A stretch of 64,000 bases of DNA from Candidatus Pantoea haifensis (GTDB taxonomy: Bacteria > Pseudomonadota > Gammaproteobacteria > Enterobacterales > Enterobacteriaceae): assembly GCA_018842655.1 (NCBI GenBank), contig JAGTWN010000008.1, positions 1 through 64,000 of the forward strand. The letters run 5' to 3'. Of this stretch, positions 8,908 through 18,206 are shown piece by piece (position 1 is the stretch's first letter; each line of letters opens with the position of its first letter). The translations under genes were made by a program, and so were the position numbers. A model generated the notes under the pieces. It searched no databases. It saw only the letters and a list, made by a program, of their open reading frames with translations, and had not been told where the DNA came from.

Positions 8908-10040
8908 ATGTAAACATCAAGTTAAATATTATAAATCCTATATTTATCAGTTAATTAACCTCACCCAGATTAATTATCCATTAACGTGTTATTGCCTCTG
9001 TTTTTCGCATTATTAGCACAGTTCAAATTTGTGATTTTCACCTCATTTTTGTCGGTTCTGACGCTTATTAATCAGGTTTAAGGTTGAATTCAATATTCGA
9101 AACTATCGACAGCTTATGATGTTTAAAAACTCATTCAGTGCCGATCAATGACTGAATTCCGTTACGTTCAATCTATCCGGTAAGGCAGTTTTGATTCTCT
9201 TCATAAGGGGAAGCAGCACCTTTCGTAGGAAATACTATGCAAAATGCATGATGGAATGGGTGCCAGGCAATTAATCCATCATCTGATATATCAACGAATA
9301 TCGGGCGTGACGAAGCCTTTGCCACAGTGCTGTCGCAAACTTTCGGCAACGGTGGCAAACACTACAGGTGTGAGTTGCTCAAGATGTATTACCAGAGAGC
9401 CGGTGAACCATTCAACGCGACCGGGCTGTTCTGATTTTAAATGACTCGCCAGCGCATCCGAACGCTTGATCAGCCTCAGTCCTGAGATCTATGGGTGGGA
9501 TAACATCCTGACCCTCGGCACAAGGTTCGCCTGCAGGCTATGCTGAATATCGCCGATAATTTTCTGGATCCCGTACGATAATACAGCGAGTGGGTCCTTT
9601 GAGCCTGCTTATATAACTTCGCGTTTCTTTCAGTTGCGCAGCGTGCATATGCGTTGGGCTATGAGAACATGCAACAGCTCATTCGCAGGTGACTGGCCCG
9701 TTCCAGGAAAGAACAAAACGGCGTTCAGGCGCATTAAGAATGCCGTCATTTCAGAGTCATCGAAGCATTGTTCCTAAAATTTCATCACCACGCTTTGGTG
9801 TTATATCTGCCGCCGGACAATCCTCATTTTTCCCAAATACTCTCCCCTGCTCTATCAAACCTTACGCTCAGAGAAACAAAGGGTGCAGAGGTCTGTTTAC
9901 TGTGCGCCTGTAGTGATCAAATTCAGTGTGCCACTACATTTTGACCAGGTTAACAAACTCTCTTAAAAATCCTCTCTTAACCATCAGCATTAAGGAGAAG
10001 CGCCATAATTAACAGGGATACACAAAGGTAAGAGGCAATC
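8908..10040. other. Long intergenic region with decayed coding traces
   Basis: No intact gene is visible. On the minus strand 9290-9480 a stop-free stretch ends in VEWFTGSLVIHLEQLTPVVF and ESLRQHCGKGFVTPDIR before a stop, and on the plus strand 9620-9690 a short frame reads QRAYALGYENMQQLIRR. Both look like fragments of former genes, but I cannot assign families. The left end holds the PTS promoter region; the right end holds the leader of the oxidoreductase at 10041. Confidence 0.4.
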
Positions 10041-11426
10041 ATGAACGAGTTAATAAAGGTACATATCGACGAGTTCAAAGCGCACTTCTCGGGGGCGGTA
10101 ATTCTTCCTGGCGATTCAGATTATGACGAGGTACGCCAGATCTGGAATGCCATGATCGACCGCAAACCCACGCTGATCGTCCGCTGCTCGTCGCCTGAAG
10201 ATGTCGTCCAGGCCATTAAATTTGGGCGCACGCAAAATCTTCTCATTTCGATTCGAGGAGGTGGACACAACATTGCAGGTAATGCTGTATGCGATAAGGG
10301 TCTGATGATCGATCTCTCGCTGATGAAAAATGTGCAAGTGGACCTGATCACACGCAGGGCCAGCGTCGAGCCAGGCTGCACCCTTGCCGAGTTTGATGAG
10401 GTTGTGCAGGCTCATGGTCTTGCTACGCCCCTGGGCATCAATTCAACCACAGGCGTTGCCGGCCTGACGCTCGGGGGCGGGTTCGGTTGGCTGAGCCGGA
10501 AATACGGTATGACCATAGACAATCTGCTCTCTGCAGAGGTCGTTACGGCAGAGGGTCGTCAGCTGCACGCCAGCGGATCAGAAAACGCAGATCTCTTTTG
10601 GGGACTTCGGGGTGGTGGTGGCAACTTCGGTGTTATTACTCGCTTCGAATTCCAGCTTCATCCCGTTGGGCCGGACGTGCTGAGTGGACTCATGGTCTTT
10701 CCGTTTGATCAGGCGAAGCACGTAATCTCACAGTTCGCCCGATTCACCGAGACAATGCCAGAAGAGCTCAATGTCTGGATGGTCACGCGTAAAGCGCCAC
10801 CGCTGCCTTTTCTGCCCGGGGAGGCTCATGGCAAAGAGATGGTCGCGCTCGCTCTGTGCTATGCGGGAGACCCTTCAGAAGGAGAGAAGCTTATTGAACC
10901 GCTGCGCGGGTTCGGCACGGTGCTCGGCGAGCACATCGGCGTGCAGCCCTATATCGCCTGGCAGCAGGCCTTCGATCCGCTATTGGCAAAAGGGTCGCGC
11001 AACTACTGGAAATCACACAACTTCTCGCAAATCAGTGACGGCGTAATCGATACTATCATTGAATACGCGGCCAGATTACCGTCACCTCAGTGTGAGATCT
11101 TCATCGGGACGATTGGAGGCCAGACGGCCAGCATAGCCCCCGAGGCAATGGCCTACTCAAGCCGGGATGCCAATTACGTGATGAATGTGCATGGTCGCTG
11201 GGAAACAGCCGCTGAGGATGAACACTGCATCGCCTGGGCACGCGAATTCTTCGCTAAATCACAACCGTTTGCCAGCAGCGGTGCATACATCAACTTCCTT
11301 ACCCAGGAGGAGACCGACCGCATTGCCTTCGCTTACGGCGCGACCTATGATCGACTGGTGCAACTCAAGAATAAGTACGACCCCACGAACCTTTTCCGGA
11401 TGAATCAGAACATCAAGCCGGCATGA
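10041..11426 (+). CDS. FAD-linked oxidoreductase, berberine-bridge-enzyme (BBE) type
   Basis: A 461-residue PCMH/VAO-fold flavoprotein. The FAD domain (about residues 40-210) has the RGGGHNIAG motif, whose His76 is the expected covalent FAD attachment site, plus GGGFGWLSRKYGMTIDN and LRGGGGNFGVITRFEFQLHP. The C-terminus has the BBE signature NKYDPTNLFRMNQNI. Members oxidise sugars, alcohols or alkaloid-like compounds with oxygen as acceptor. No signal peptide is visible, so it is probably cytoplasmic. It stands alone, so its substrate is unknown. The start follows an AGGTAAGAGG-like leader. Confidence 0.9.
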   Translation: MNELIKVHIDEFKAHFSGAVILPGDSDYDEVRQIWNAMIDRKPTLIVRCSSPEDVVQAIKFGRTQNLLISIRGGGHNIAGNAVCDKGLMIDLSLMKNVQVDLITRRASVEPGCTLAEFDEVVQAHGLATPLGINSTTGVAGLTLGGGFGWLSRKYGMTIDNLLSAEVVTAEGRQLHASGSENADLFWGLRGGGGNFGVITRFEFQLHPVGPDVLSGLMVFPFDQAKHVISQFARFTETMPEELNVWMVTRKAPPLPFLPGEAHGKEMVALALCYAGDPSEGEKLIEPLRGFGTVLGEHIGVQPYIAWQQAFDPLLAKGSRNYWKSHNFSQISDGVIDTIIEYAARLPSPQCEIFIGTIGGQTASIAPEAMAYSSRDANYVMNVHGRWETAAEDEHCIAWAREFFAKSQPFASSGAYINFLTQEETDRIAFAYGATYDRLVQLKNKYDPTNLFRMNQNIKPA

Positions 11427-11649
11427 GGTCATATATTGCGGCTGACAACAGTATGTAGCCAGCACGCTGTGCAGACTACGGATGTTCAACGTCAGGCGCA
11501 GTGACCATGCACTTTTGTTGGCCACACCTATTCCCGTCGGCACCGGTTTGGGCGCGAGGTGAATCCCGACTTCATCCTTATCCGGCACAGCAATCGCCGT
11601 TCCACACTATAGGTTTGCAGCTTTGTACCCTGAGCGGGTTGTTCTGACC

Positions 11650-11997
11650 CTATTTTTTCTTATTGAGCATCGACTTTAAATCGGCAAAGGGATTATAGGT
11701 TGCTGCCTTAACATCTTTTTGCGCGTCCTCCCCTGCTACAACGGTTGTGCCGTACTGCTCAGCTTCAGTGTACTTCGCGTGTTCATGGTCATGACAATAC
11801 AGACACAACAGCTCCCAGTTACTGCCGTCTTCCGGGTTATTGGTATGGTCGTGATCGATATGGTGAACGGTTAATTCGCGTAAGTTCGAATAAACAAACT
11901 CGCGCGAGCAGCGTCCACATACCCACGGATAGATTTTTAATGCCTTCTCACGATAGCCACTTTCCAGTCGTGAGTAATTTTTTGGGATGAAAGCCAT
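11650..11997 (-). CDS. yajD: YajD-family HNH nuclease
   Basis: A 115-residue protein with an HNH endonuclease core: CGRCSREF (first zinc Cys pair), LTVHHIDHDHTNNPEDGSNW (the catalytic HH region) and LLCLYCHDHEH (second Cys pair). Its length and the C-terminal NPFADLKSMLNKKK tail match YajD of enterobacteria, whose cellular role is not established. It is a single gene, transcribed away from the partition region. Confidence 0.9.
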   Translation of the reverse strand: MAFIPKNYSRLESGYREKALKIYPWVCGRCSREFVYSNLRELTVHHIDHDHTNNPEDGSNWELLCLYCHDHEHAKYTEAEQYGTTVVAGEDAQKDVKAATYNPFADLKSMLNKKK

Positions 11998-14220
11998 AGC
12001 CGGTGTTACCTGTTAAAAAGAGATATTTTTACCTGTGATTAAAGCAGATCAGCCTGCTTAACCGGGTACTTTATTTTGCATACTACGTCCGCTTCTCGTT
12101 CATGGCTGACTCAGGCCGTGGCGGTGAACGGAGATGTGCCCGAAGCAGAGGTTAAGTCTCTGAACTAAATTTCCGGTGACATCTGAGTCACCACACAAGA
12201 TAGGGGATCGGCAATAGCGTTTAACTGCCCCGGTAGTTGTGACTGCATATTCAACAGGCCAGGAGCCATTAAAACAGAGCTTTTTAAATCCTTTGCCTGC
12301 AGGTGTCTGTAAAATCGCTGTCGGCATAACGGTAAAGTTTGGCGCGGCTGTTGTCCTTTTACTTCACTAACGCTTTGTTCGCTGCGGTTCGATGTCCAGA
12401 AGCAGCCATTAGCTTATTAAGATAACAACATGATTTTTTATTAAAATAGTAATTTATTATCGGAGACAGAGATGTTCAAAACCAGCTACTGAAGCCGTTC
12501 CCGCGTAACAGGTTAATAAATCGCCAAGAGAGCGTTCTTTATAAAGCGCGATGCGGGCCGCTACTCATTGCAACATAGCGCACACTGGTAATGATCATAA
12601 GATCATATGTTATTAAGTTAATATCATAATAGTTTATTATCTTTATCCCTGCCTGTGAAAAATGGCGATGTTCAGGGTAAGCCGTGCGAGCCGAATGGCT
12701 ACATAAAACAGCTGTTCATACTGGCGCTGGCAGCTGACAGCTGACAGTTATTACAAAACTAACATCTGTATGGGATTTATCGCTCTTTTCACGCCGGTCA
12801 TGAATCGTTTGCACTGGCCAAATTCCGCTTTGCTCCCTGCTGACTAAGCGCGGTCAGTAAGCCGCTTTGCTTCAATACCTTCAAAAATGCCATATAAAAT
12901 CACACGGCCAACCGAAAATATTAAGTTATTAAGATGTTATGTTGATAATTAATTATCTTGTTATCCTTGCCACAGGTGAGCAGTAGCATAACAGTGATGA
13001 CTGATTGCCAGAGGCGAAATGTTAAGTTGCCGGGTTACTAAGATGGCAAGTTAGCAGGTTAACAAGCTAACAAGCTAACAAGCTAACAAGCTAACAAGCT
13101 AACAAGCTAACAAGTTAGTAATCCAAAGGGTTACTGAGCGGTAAACATGTTCCGGTAACTCGGGGGCAAATTATAGCGGCGAAACAGACATTGTTAAGCT
13201 AACAACTTAGATAAAGAGCAGCCTGCTTATTGTCAGTTCTGCAAGCAGGTTAGTAAGATAACAACTTAACAAAAAGCTATCTTATCAAAGCTGATATATG
13301 CGGCATAAATTAAGCCCGTATTTTTTACATCCCCGCGACGCTGAGTGGCAACATAAGCGCCGGACAGACTCAGCAGGACACAGATTGAGTCGACAAACAG
13401 AGCATCACTTCGCGCGGGATTAGAGCTCGTAACACAACGCTAAATCTATCCGCGGGACGTTCAGGGAATACGAATACAACGAACCGGACGAACTCTGCAA
13501 AAAGCATAACCGTTCAAAGCTGAATATGATCCGCCATGCAGCTTAGCTATTGGCACAGCAAGGAAACAAAAGTAATACCCTGTGTAATTAAAAAGAACAG
13601 CGTCAACTTATTAACTTAACAACCTGTTAAGATAACATTTTATTAAGATAATAACTTAATTAGCCGCTTGATTGCCGGATAGTACGGTGTCTGCTTAAGT
13701 GGAAGTATCGTAAAATTTTCAATAACAAACACCGGGACTAAAGTAGTTACTCGATATGCGCTTATCTTTAAAACGGTTGCACTCGAAAAATCAGTTTAAG
13801 TAAGGTTATCTCAGTAATCCTTTGCCGTTTGCTAAAGACGCCTGAAGGGCTGAAGGGTGAATTAATCCAGAGTTCTTTTCAATCTCCGCGTCTTCTGTTT
13901 GTCTCTCTGCTATCTCGTTCTTATAAATGTTACCGCTTAAACCTTAAACCCTCCGCTGAAAACATCTACCTGTCCGTGATGAAATTACCGCTAACGGGCT
14001 AACGGAGTTGCTGTAACTTAACAGGTTATTAAGTTAATAACATAACAATAACATCGCTCCGTATTCATAAAACATAAAACCAGATTAAAAGTAATTAATT
14101 GATAAACATGGTTATTATCATGAAACTGTGGGTGCGCAAAAGTTGTTATGATAACATTGTGTTATCTTGTTAAGATGCTAAGATAGTCGCCTGATAGTGT
14201 ACTGTTGAAGAGGGAAATGG
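11998..14220. other. 2.2-kb non-coding, repeat-rich region upstream of parA (candidate centromere)
   Basis: No believable gene is present. The region is rich in variants of CTTAACAAGATAACA and its complement TGTTATCTTGTTAAG, for example near 12420, 12605-12645, 12920-12965, 13190-13270, 13600-13660, 14012-14050 and 14140-14186. These flank parA on one side, and similar elements lie beyond parB at 15158-15230. Such clustered repeats next to a type Ib parAB pair are candidate parS binding sites; this is inference. Confidence 0.5.
13061..13116. repeat. 8-bp tandem repeat AACAAGCT, six perfect copies plus a seventh variant
   Basis: AACAAGCT is repeated head to tail at 13061-13108, followed by AACAAGTT. 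The unit resembles half of the dispersed GTTAAC/CTTAACAAG elements around it, so it may be a local expansion of the partition-site motif. The 8-bp period places successive units off helical phase. Confidence 0.85.
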
Positions 14221-14847
14221 ATGATTATCGTTTTGGGAAGCCAGAAAGGTGGTGTCGGTAAAAGCACACTTGCTGTTTCAATTGCCTCATTCCTTATGAG
14301 CCTGAATAAAAGGGTTCTGATTGTGGATGCTGATGATCAAAAATCAGTTCTGACCTGGTATAACAACAGACCTGAGAGCCTTCCTCATATTCCAGTAACA
14401 GGTGCTTCAGGCAACATTAAAGCCATGTTGAAAGAGCACGCGTCATCTTATGATTATGTCATTGCTGATTGTGCCGGGCGTGACAGTGCGGAAATGCGAA
14501 GCGGATTAATGGCAGCAGATGTGTTCATTTCTCCCTTACGTCCGTCACAAATGGACCTGGATGTTGTTCCTCATACATGTTCTGTTTTCACCGCAGCAAA
14601 AGATTTCAATGAAGCGGTTCGTGGTTATCTTGTCCTCAACATGACGCCCACCAACATGTTCGTCAATGAAGGCAATGAAGCCGCTAAAGTACTGGAAGAC
14701 TTTCCCGAGATGAATCTCGCACAGGCACGTATTTGTGACAGAAAAGCGCACAGAGATGCATGGGCAGAATCAATGACTATCTTTGAAACAGATAATGTCA
14801 AAGCGAAGGAAGAAGTGGAAAGGCTTGTAAGAGAGGTGATCTTATGA
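14221..14847 (+). CDS. parA: ParA-family partition ATPase (type Ib)
   Basis: A 208-residue Walker-type partition ATPase without the N-terminal DNA-binding extension of type Ia ParA. The deviant Walker A is KGGVGKST (residues 9-16, signature lysine present), Walker A' is VLIVDADDQKS and Walker B is DYVIADCAGRD. It uses ATP to form nucleoid-bound gradients that position plasmid copies. The ATG follows AAGAGGGAAA. It overlaps the downstream parB by 4 bases (ATGA), forming a two-gene operon next to the replication gene. Short size and partner type fit the small ParA/ribbon-helix-helix class. Confidence 0.92.
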   Translation: MIIVLGSQKGGVGKSTLAVSIASFLMSLNKRVLIVDADDQKSVLTWYNNRPESLPHIPVTGASGNIKAMLKEHASSYDYVIADCAGRDSAEMRSGLMAADVFISPLRPSQMDLDVVPHTCSVFTAAKDFNEAVRGYLVLNMTPTNMFVNEGNEAAKVLEDFPEMNLAQARICDRKAHRDAWAESMTIFETDNVKAKEEVERLVREVIL

Positions 14848-15155
14848 GGAACAGGGCAGGTATTGTTAAAGAAAGAGAAGATGCATTCATTAATGGTGGG
14901 TCTGCAGAACTCAAGCAGCCAATTTCAGAGCCGAAACCCGTGCCGGAATCTGCCAAAAAGGTGAAAGCCAGGCCTGTCAGTATCTCGTTTACAGACAGTA
15001 ATCTGGAGGCGATCGATACGCATCTCAGAAATGAAATTATGTCAGGCAATGCCAGGGTTAATCGTTCGGACATCGTGCGGGCCGCTATTTTGTCACTGGA
15101 AAACCTCTCCAGCGATGAGATCTCTAAACTCATTGCAAGCGCCAAACTTCAGTAA
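14844..15155 (+). CDS. parB: ParB-like centromere-binding adaptor (ribbon-helix-helix type)
   Basis: A 103-residue protein with a disordered, proline- and lysine-rich N-terminus (QPISEPKPVPESAKKVKARP) that would contact ParA, and a C-terminal ribbon-helix-helix-like segment (PVSISFTDSNLEAIDTHLRNEI, then NRSDIVRAAILSLENL). No HTH ParB/KorB domain is present. It overlaps parA by 4 bases. It likely binds the repeats that flank the operon and represses parAB transcription, as known for type Ib systems; the binding site assignment is inference. Confidence 0.75.
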   Translation: MRNRAGIVKEREDAFINGGSAELKQPISEPKPVPESAKKVKARPVSISFTDSNLEAIDTHLRNEIMSGNARVNRSDIVRAAILSLENLSSDEISKLIASAKLQ

Positions 15156-15790
15156 AATCATTAATTAGCAACTTAACGGGATAATAACTTATTTTGTTAT
15201 TAAATTATTATCTTGTTAAGTTGTTATTTCCTTTCGGCCCATACGTCTTGTTAAGTCTTTTGTTTTTTTGTACAGCTACCTCCTTTCTTCCACTCTTAAG
15301 TACTCAACCTAAGCAGAACGTCGATTCCTCACATTATCATCGGCAGGACATTCACGAAACGTCAGTAGAGTCGTTGCTCGTGTCTGACAGTACAAACGTG
15401 ATTCGGCCTGCCAGAGACGCTTCTGGCCTCTCTGCTGGGCGCCTTCTCCTCTTGGGACAATGACGAGCAGTTATGGGCTCTGATGATCATTTCCGGACTG
15501 GAAACTGAATTTTTATGGTCTTCTGCAGAGACAACTTAAATATGTTTCTTCCTGTTTGAAAAGCGGTGTCGTTCAGTAACATAAAACAGAGCTGAACTAA
15601 CAGCTTCAGCTTTAAAGGTTAGGCTGCAAAAGTGAAAAGTCCGGTTCGTCGTTGAGGTTTGGTATGTGTTTTGATGGCGAAGTTTTCTGACAATCAGGCG
15701 GTTTAAAAACCTCATGTGATCCTGTTACGCCTTGAAGATCATGGGTTCGTAATACCAAGAAAACGGTGGCGCTGTTTTGTTTGTTTCAGT
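15156..15790. other. Intergenic region between par operon and replication origin
   Basis: The first 80 bases carry inverted copies of the TTAAGTTGTTA/TAACAACTTAA family (15158-15230), which could be further partition sites or a weak terminator. The remainder shows no gene with a recognisable product; an 89-codon frame at 15194-15463 starts inside the repeats and looks fortuitous. Confidence 0.45.
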
Positions 15791-15793
15791 GAC

Positions 15794-15810
15794 TTATCCA
15801 CTTATCCACC
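15794..15810 (+). promoter_or_regulatory. Two overlapping DnaA boxes
   Basis: TTATCCACT (15794-15802) and TTATCCACC (15802-15810) each differ by one base from the DnaA consensus TTATCCACA. They lie directly left of the GATC block and the iterons, as in P1/RepFIB-type origins, where DnaA assists the plasmid initiator. Confidence 0.75.
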
Positions 15811-15814
15811 GTTC

Positions 15815-15874
15815 AGATCCCAATAATAATGATCCAATAGAGATCCCTATTAGATCCTAAAGAGATCCCCGATC
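15815..15874. other. Origin GATC block with 11-bp phased AGATCC-like elements
   Basis: Six GATC sites lie within 60 bases (starts 816, 831, 842, 853, 864, 871 after 15000); four of them are exactly 11 bases apart in the form GATCC. This matches the methylated AGATCC heptad array and melting region of the P1 oriR family. It probably makes initiation sensitive to Dam methylation. Function is inferred from that homology of layout. Confidence 0.65.
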
Positions 15875-15914
15875 GCTGTAGCCCGCGCCAGTACTGGGCT
15901 GAGCGGGGTATCAC

Positions 15915-16015
15915 ATAAGCTGTAGTGAGGCGTTTATAAGCTATAGTTAGTAATCCATAAGCTGCAGTCAGTAAAATATAAGCTGTAGTTAGGGAAGTAC
16001 ATAAGCTATAGTGAG
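15915..16015 (+). repeat. Upstream iteron array, five direct copies of ATAAGCTGTAGTKAG
   Basis: Copies start at 15915, 15936, 15957, 15978 and 16001, so spacing is 21 bases for the first four and 23 for the last. All are on the same strand, reading ATAAGCTRYAGTNAG. Two-turn spacing upstream of a Rep_3 initiator gene marks the replication origin and the autorepression site of repA. Confidence 0.92.
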
Positions 16016-16161
16016 TCATCTTCAAGAAATTCCTAAAGAGCGGTGAATAACTTTTAGCATCCGGTTCAATAAGATACGTGACCATGCTGTAAATCATCCC
16101 TCTGTTACTCACAATTCCGGCAACACTGATCAGTCGGCCAACTAAAGATTGGGAAGGCGTA

Positions 16162-17184
16162 GTGGACAGCGATAACATTGACTTAAATAAAATCTTTGAA
16201 GAAACAGACAAGTCTTCTGGAGACGTAGTCACGCTGACGCCGAACGCGAATAATACCGTTCAGCCTGTTGCACTTATGCGGCTCGGTGTATTTGTTCCCA
16301 CCCTTAAGTCCCTGAAAAACGCTAAGAAAAATACTTTCTCTACAACAGACGCCACGGAAGAGCTTACCAGGCTAACGCTTGCTAAGGCAGAAGGCTTTGA
16401 TAAGGTCGAAATCGTAGGGCCGCGTCTGGATATGGATAATGACTTTAAAACATGGGTCGGGATCATTCATTCTTTTGCTAAACACAAAGTCATTGGAGAC
16501 AAGGTACAGCTGCCGTTCGTTGAGTTCGCGAAGCTTTGCGGTATACCCTCAAGTCGTTCATCTAAAAAGCTCAGAGAGAGAATTAGCCCTTCTCTGAAGC
16601 GTATTGCGGGTACGGTTATCTCCTTTACCAGCAATAACGGCGAAGACAGTAAAGAATATGTTACCCATCTCGTTCAGTCTGCTTATTATGATACGAAAAA
16701 AGACATAGTAATCATTCAGGCTGACCCAAAATTATATGAGCTGTATCAGTTTGATCGCAAAGTGCTTTTGCAGCTTAAGGCTATCAATGCGCTTAAACGT
16801 CGCGAGTCTGCGCAGGCACTTTACACCTACATTGAGAGCCTACCCAAGAATCCTGCGCCAATCTCACTTGCCAGAATGAGAACCCGGCTTAACCTCAAAT
16901 CGCCTGTTTTCTCTCAGAATCAGACGGTGCGCCGTGCAATGGAGCAGCTCAAGGAGATCGGTTACCTGGACTACACCGAAGTGCAGCGTGGGCGGGCGGT
17001 CTATTTTAACGTGCATTATCGCAGACCCAAGCTTAAAGCACCTAAGAACGAAAGCGATGAAGATCCTCAACTGACTACTATGCCAGCCGAAAAGCCTGAT
17101 ACCGAACTGCAGGAGAAGCTTAAGCTGCTGGATAAATTAGGCATAAGCATGGACGACCTTGAAAGGCTCTTCAAAAACAAATAA
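16162..17184 (+). CDS. repA: RepFIB-like plasmid replication initiator (Rep_3 family)
   Basis: A 340-residue initiator of the RepFIB/P1-like group with the two winged-helix domains of the Rep_3 family (about residues 75-200, including [20 protein letters not shown], and 205-290, including [21 protein letters not shown] and LARMRTRLN). It binds iterons to start and limit replication. The GTG at 16162 is used because GGGAAGG lies just before it and iterons end 147 bases upstream. It is flanked by iteron arrays on both sides, the standard RepFIB layout of initiation (left) and copy control by handcuffing (right). Confidence 0.93.
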   Translation: MDSDNIDLNKIFEETDKSSGDVVTLTPNANNTVQPVALMRLGVFVPTLKSLKNAKKNTFSTTDATEELTRLTLAKAEGFDKVEIVGPRLDMDNDFKTWVGIIHSFAKHKVIGDKVQLPFVEFAKLCGIPSSRSSKKLRERISPSLKRIAGTVISFTSNNGEDSKEYVTHLVQSAYYDTKKDIVIIQADPKLYELYQFDRKVLLQLKAINALKRRESAQALYTYIESLPKNPAPISLARMRTRLNLKSPVFSQNQTVRRAMEQLKEIGYLDYTEVQRGRAVYFNVHYRRPKLKAPKNESDEDPQLTTMPAEKPDTELQEKLKLLDKLGISMDDLERLFKNK

Positions 17185-17192
17185 CACCTTTT

Positions 17193-17675
17193 ATAAGCTG
17201 TAGTGAGTACCAACTTCTTCCGCTTAGCCATATCTACTCACTACAGCTTATGTCATAAAGAGCAGTGTGTTTACTTACTCCCTATAGCTTATAGAAGAGG
17301 TCAGGATTGTACTGATGTACTCACTATAGCTTATCACTGCTTCTGTTAAGCGTAATTTTACTCACCATAGCTTATATGACAAAGTAACCCTCTCTCTGTT
17401 ACTCACTACAGTTTATAGATTGGGTCTGTTCTTTTATTTACTCACTACAGCTTATATAGGCTGAGAAGAGTAACTGTTACTCACTACAGCTTATGTTATT
17501 GCCTCCCTGGTGAGTGCTAACCTGCCGGGGCTTATTCTATCTGTGTTTGTGAGTGCTAACTTTTGTGAGTTGTACGGCCTGAATGTCACAGTTACTCACC
17601 ATAGCTTAGGTTTGCTTCCTATAGCTTATAAGCAACTTTGTTACTCCCTATAGCTTATTTATAAACTATAGGGAG
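17193..17675. repeat. Downstream iteron array, about thirteen copies, mostly inverted
   Basis: One copy on the plus strand (17193-17207) is followed by minus-strand copies of form CTCACTACAGCTTAT starting at 17237, 17278, 17320, 17361, 17402, 17441, 17480, 17595, 17615 and 17644, and a final plus-strand copy at 17661-17675. Most of the spacing is about 40 bases (four helical turns). Two GTGAGTGCTAAC repeats lie in the gap at 17511 and 17551. This corresponds to the incompatibility/copy-control array of RepFIB-like replicons. Confidence 0.9.
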
Positions 17676-17906
17676 TAAGCCTGTCTGCCGCCTGACCCGC
17701 CTCGTCGGCATGAGTCGGGACTGAAAGACCAGACACACTGGCGCGTCCAGATCGGGTCGATATGCTGTCCCGACACAATCAAACCCATCCTCTGTTTGCC
17801 ATTCATTTTCATCACCTGCGATAAATCCGTTTACCCATTTACCCTCTGGCGTTGTGACAATCAGCGTTTTCCCAGGTGTTAGCATAGCGACCACCGTTAT
17901 TGTCAT
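17655..17906 (-). CDS. Small hypothetical protein beside the iterons
   Basis: A frame of up to 83 codons from an ATG at 17906 (or 76 from 17885, MLTPGKTLIVTTPEGKWV) reading into the last iterons. The N-terminal half looks protein-like (a short beta-rich segment, GKWVNGFIAGDENEWQTEDGFDCVG) but no family is recognised. The C-terminal codons are iteron sequence, so the frame may be shorter or decayed. Weak support. Confidence 0.3.
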   Translation of the reverse strand: MTITVVAMLTPGKTLIVTTPEGKWVNGFIAGDENEWQTEDGFDCVGTAYRPDLDAPVCLVFQSRLMPTRRVRRQTGLLPIVYK

Positions 17907-17962
17907 GGGCAAAGAGAATCGGGAAACAATGATGGCTCGAGGAAAGCGATGCTGAACCGGAG

Positions 17963-18112
17963 GGTAACACAGACAAAAAAGCCGAAAAATGGATCGCTGC
18001 TGTTCTGGATGCGCCCGATGTAGCCAGACAGAAACGCTTGCAGAGTAAACGGGCGGAGTACGGAGAAAAACGGCAACCCCAGAATTCAGCAAGCAGCAAA
18101 AACCTGAATTGA
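17963..18112 (+). pseudogene. Short C-terminal coding remnant
   Basis: A frame with no start codon runs from just after a TGA to a TGA at 18112 and reads EESDAEPEGNTDKKAEKW, then IAAVLDAPDVARQKRLQSKRAEYGEKR. The composition is that of a real, charged helical C-terminus, not of random sequence. I cannot name the family. Probably a remnant of a plasmid gene. Confidence 0.3.
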
Positions 18113-18180
18113 CTATCGGCTTGCTGCGCCAGATCAATACAGTAGTTGTAGGTTACGATGTGAATCTGGGACGAAAAGAG

Positions 18181-18201
18181 CAGGGGCTGAAACAGCCCCT
18201 G
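18181..18201 (-). terminator. Intrinsic terminator of the MFS transporter gene
   Basis: A perfect 9-bp inverted repeat CAGGGGCTG-AAA-CAGCCCCTG lies 6 bases after the leftward stop codon, and on the minus strand it is followed by CTCTTTTC. Confidence 0.8.
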
Positions 18202-18206
18202 TAAGC

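Noticed and set aside
11427-11649. Coding remnant between the BBE oxidoreductase and yajD
   Set aside because: Frames on both strands are short or lack protein-like motifs; nothing can be supported.
13061-13116. Possible CRISPR array
   Set aside because: The units are 8 bp and contiguous, with no spacers and no cas genes in the window.
15194-15463. 89-codon frame after parB
   Set aside because: It starts inside the TTAAGTTGTTA repeats, has a chance-like hydrophobic start and no family likeness or ribosome binding site.
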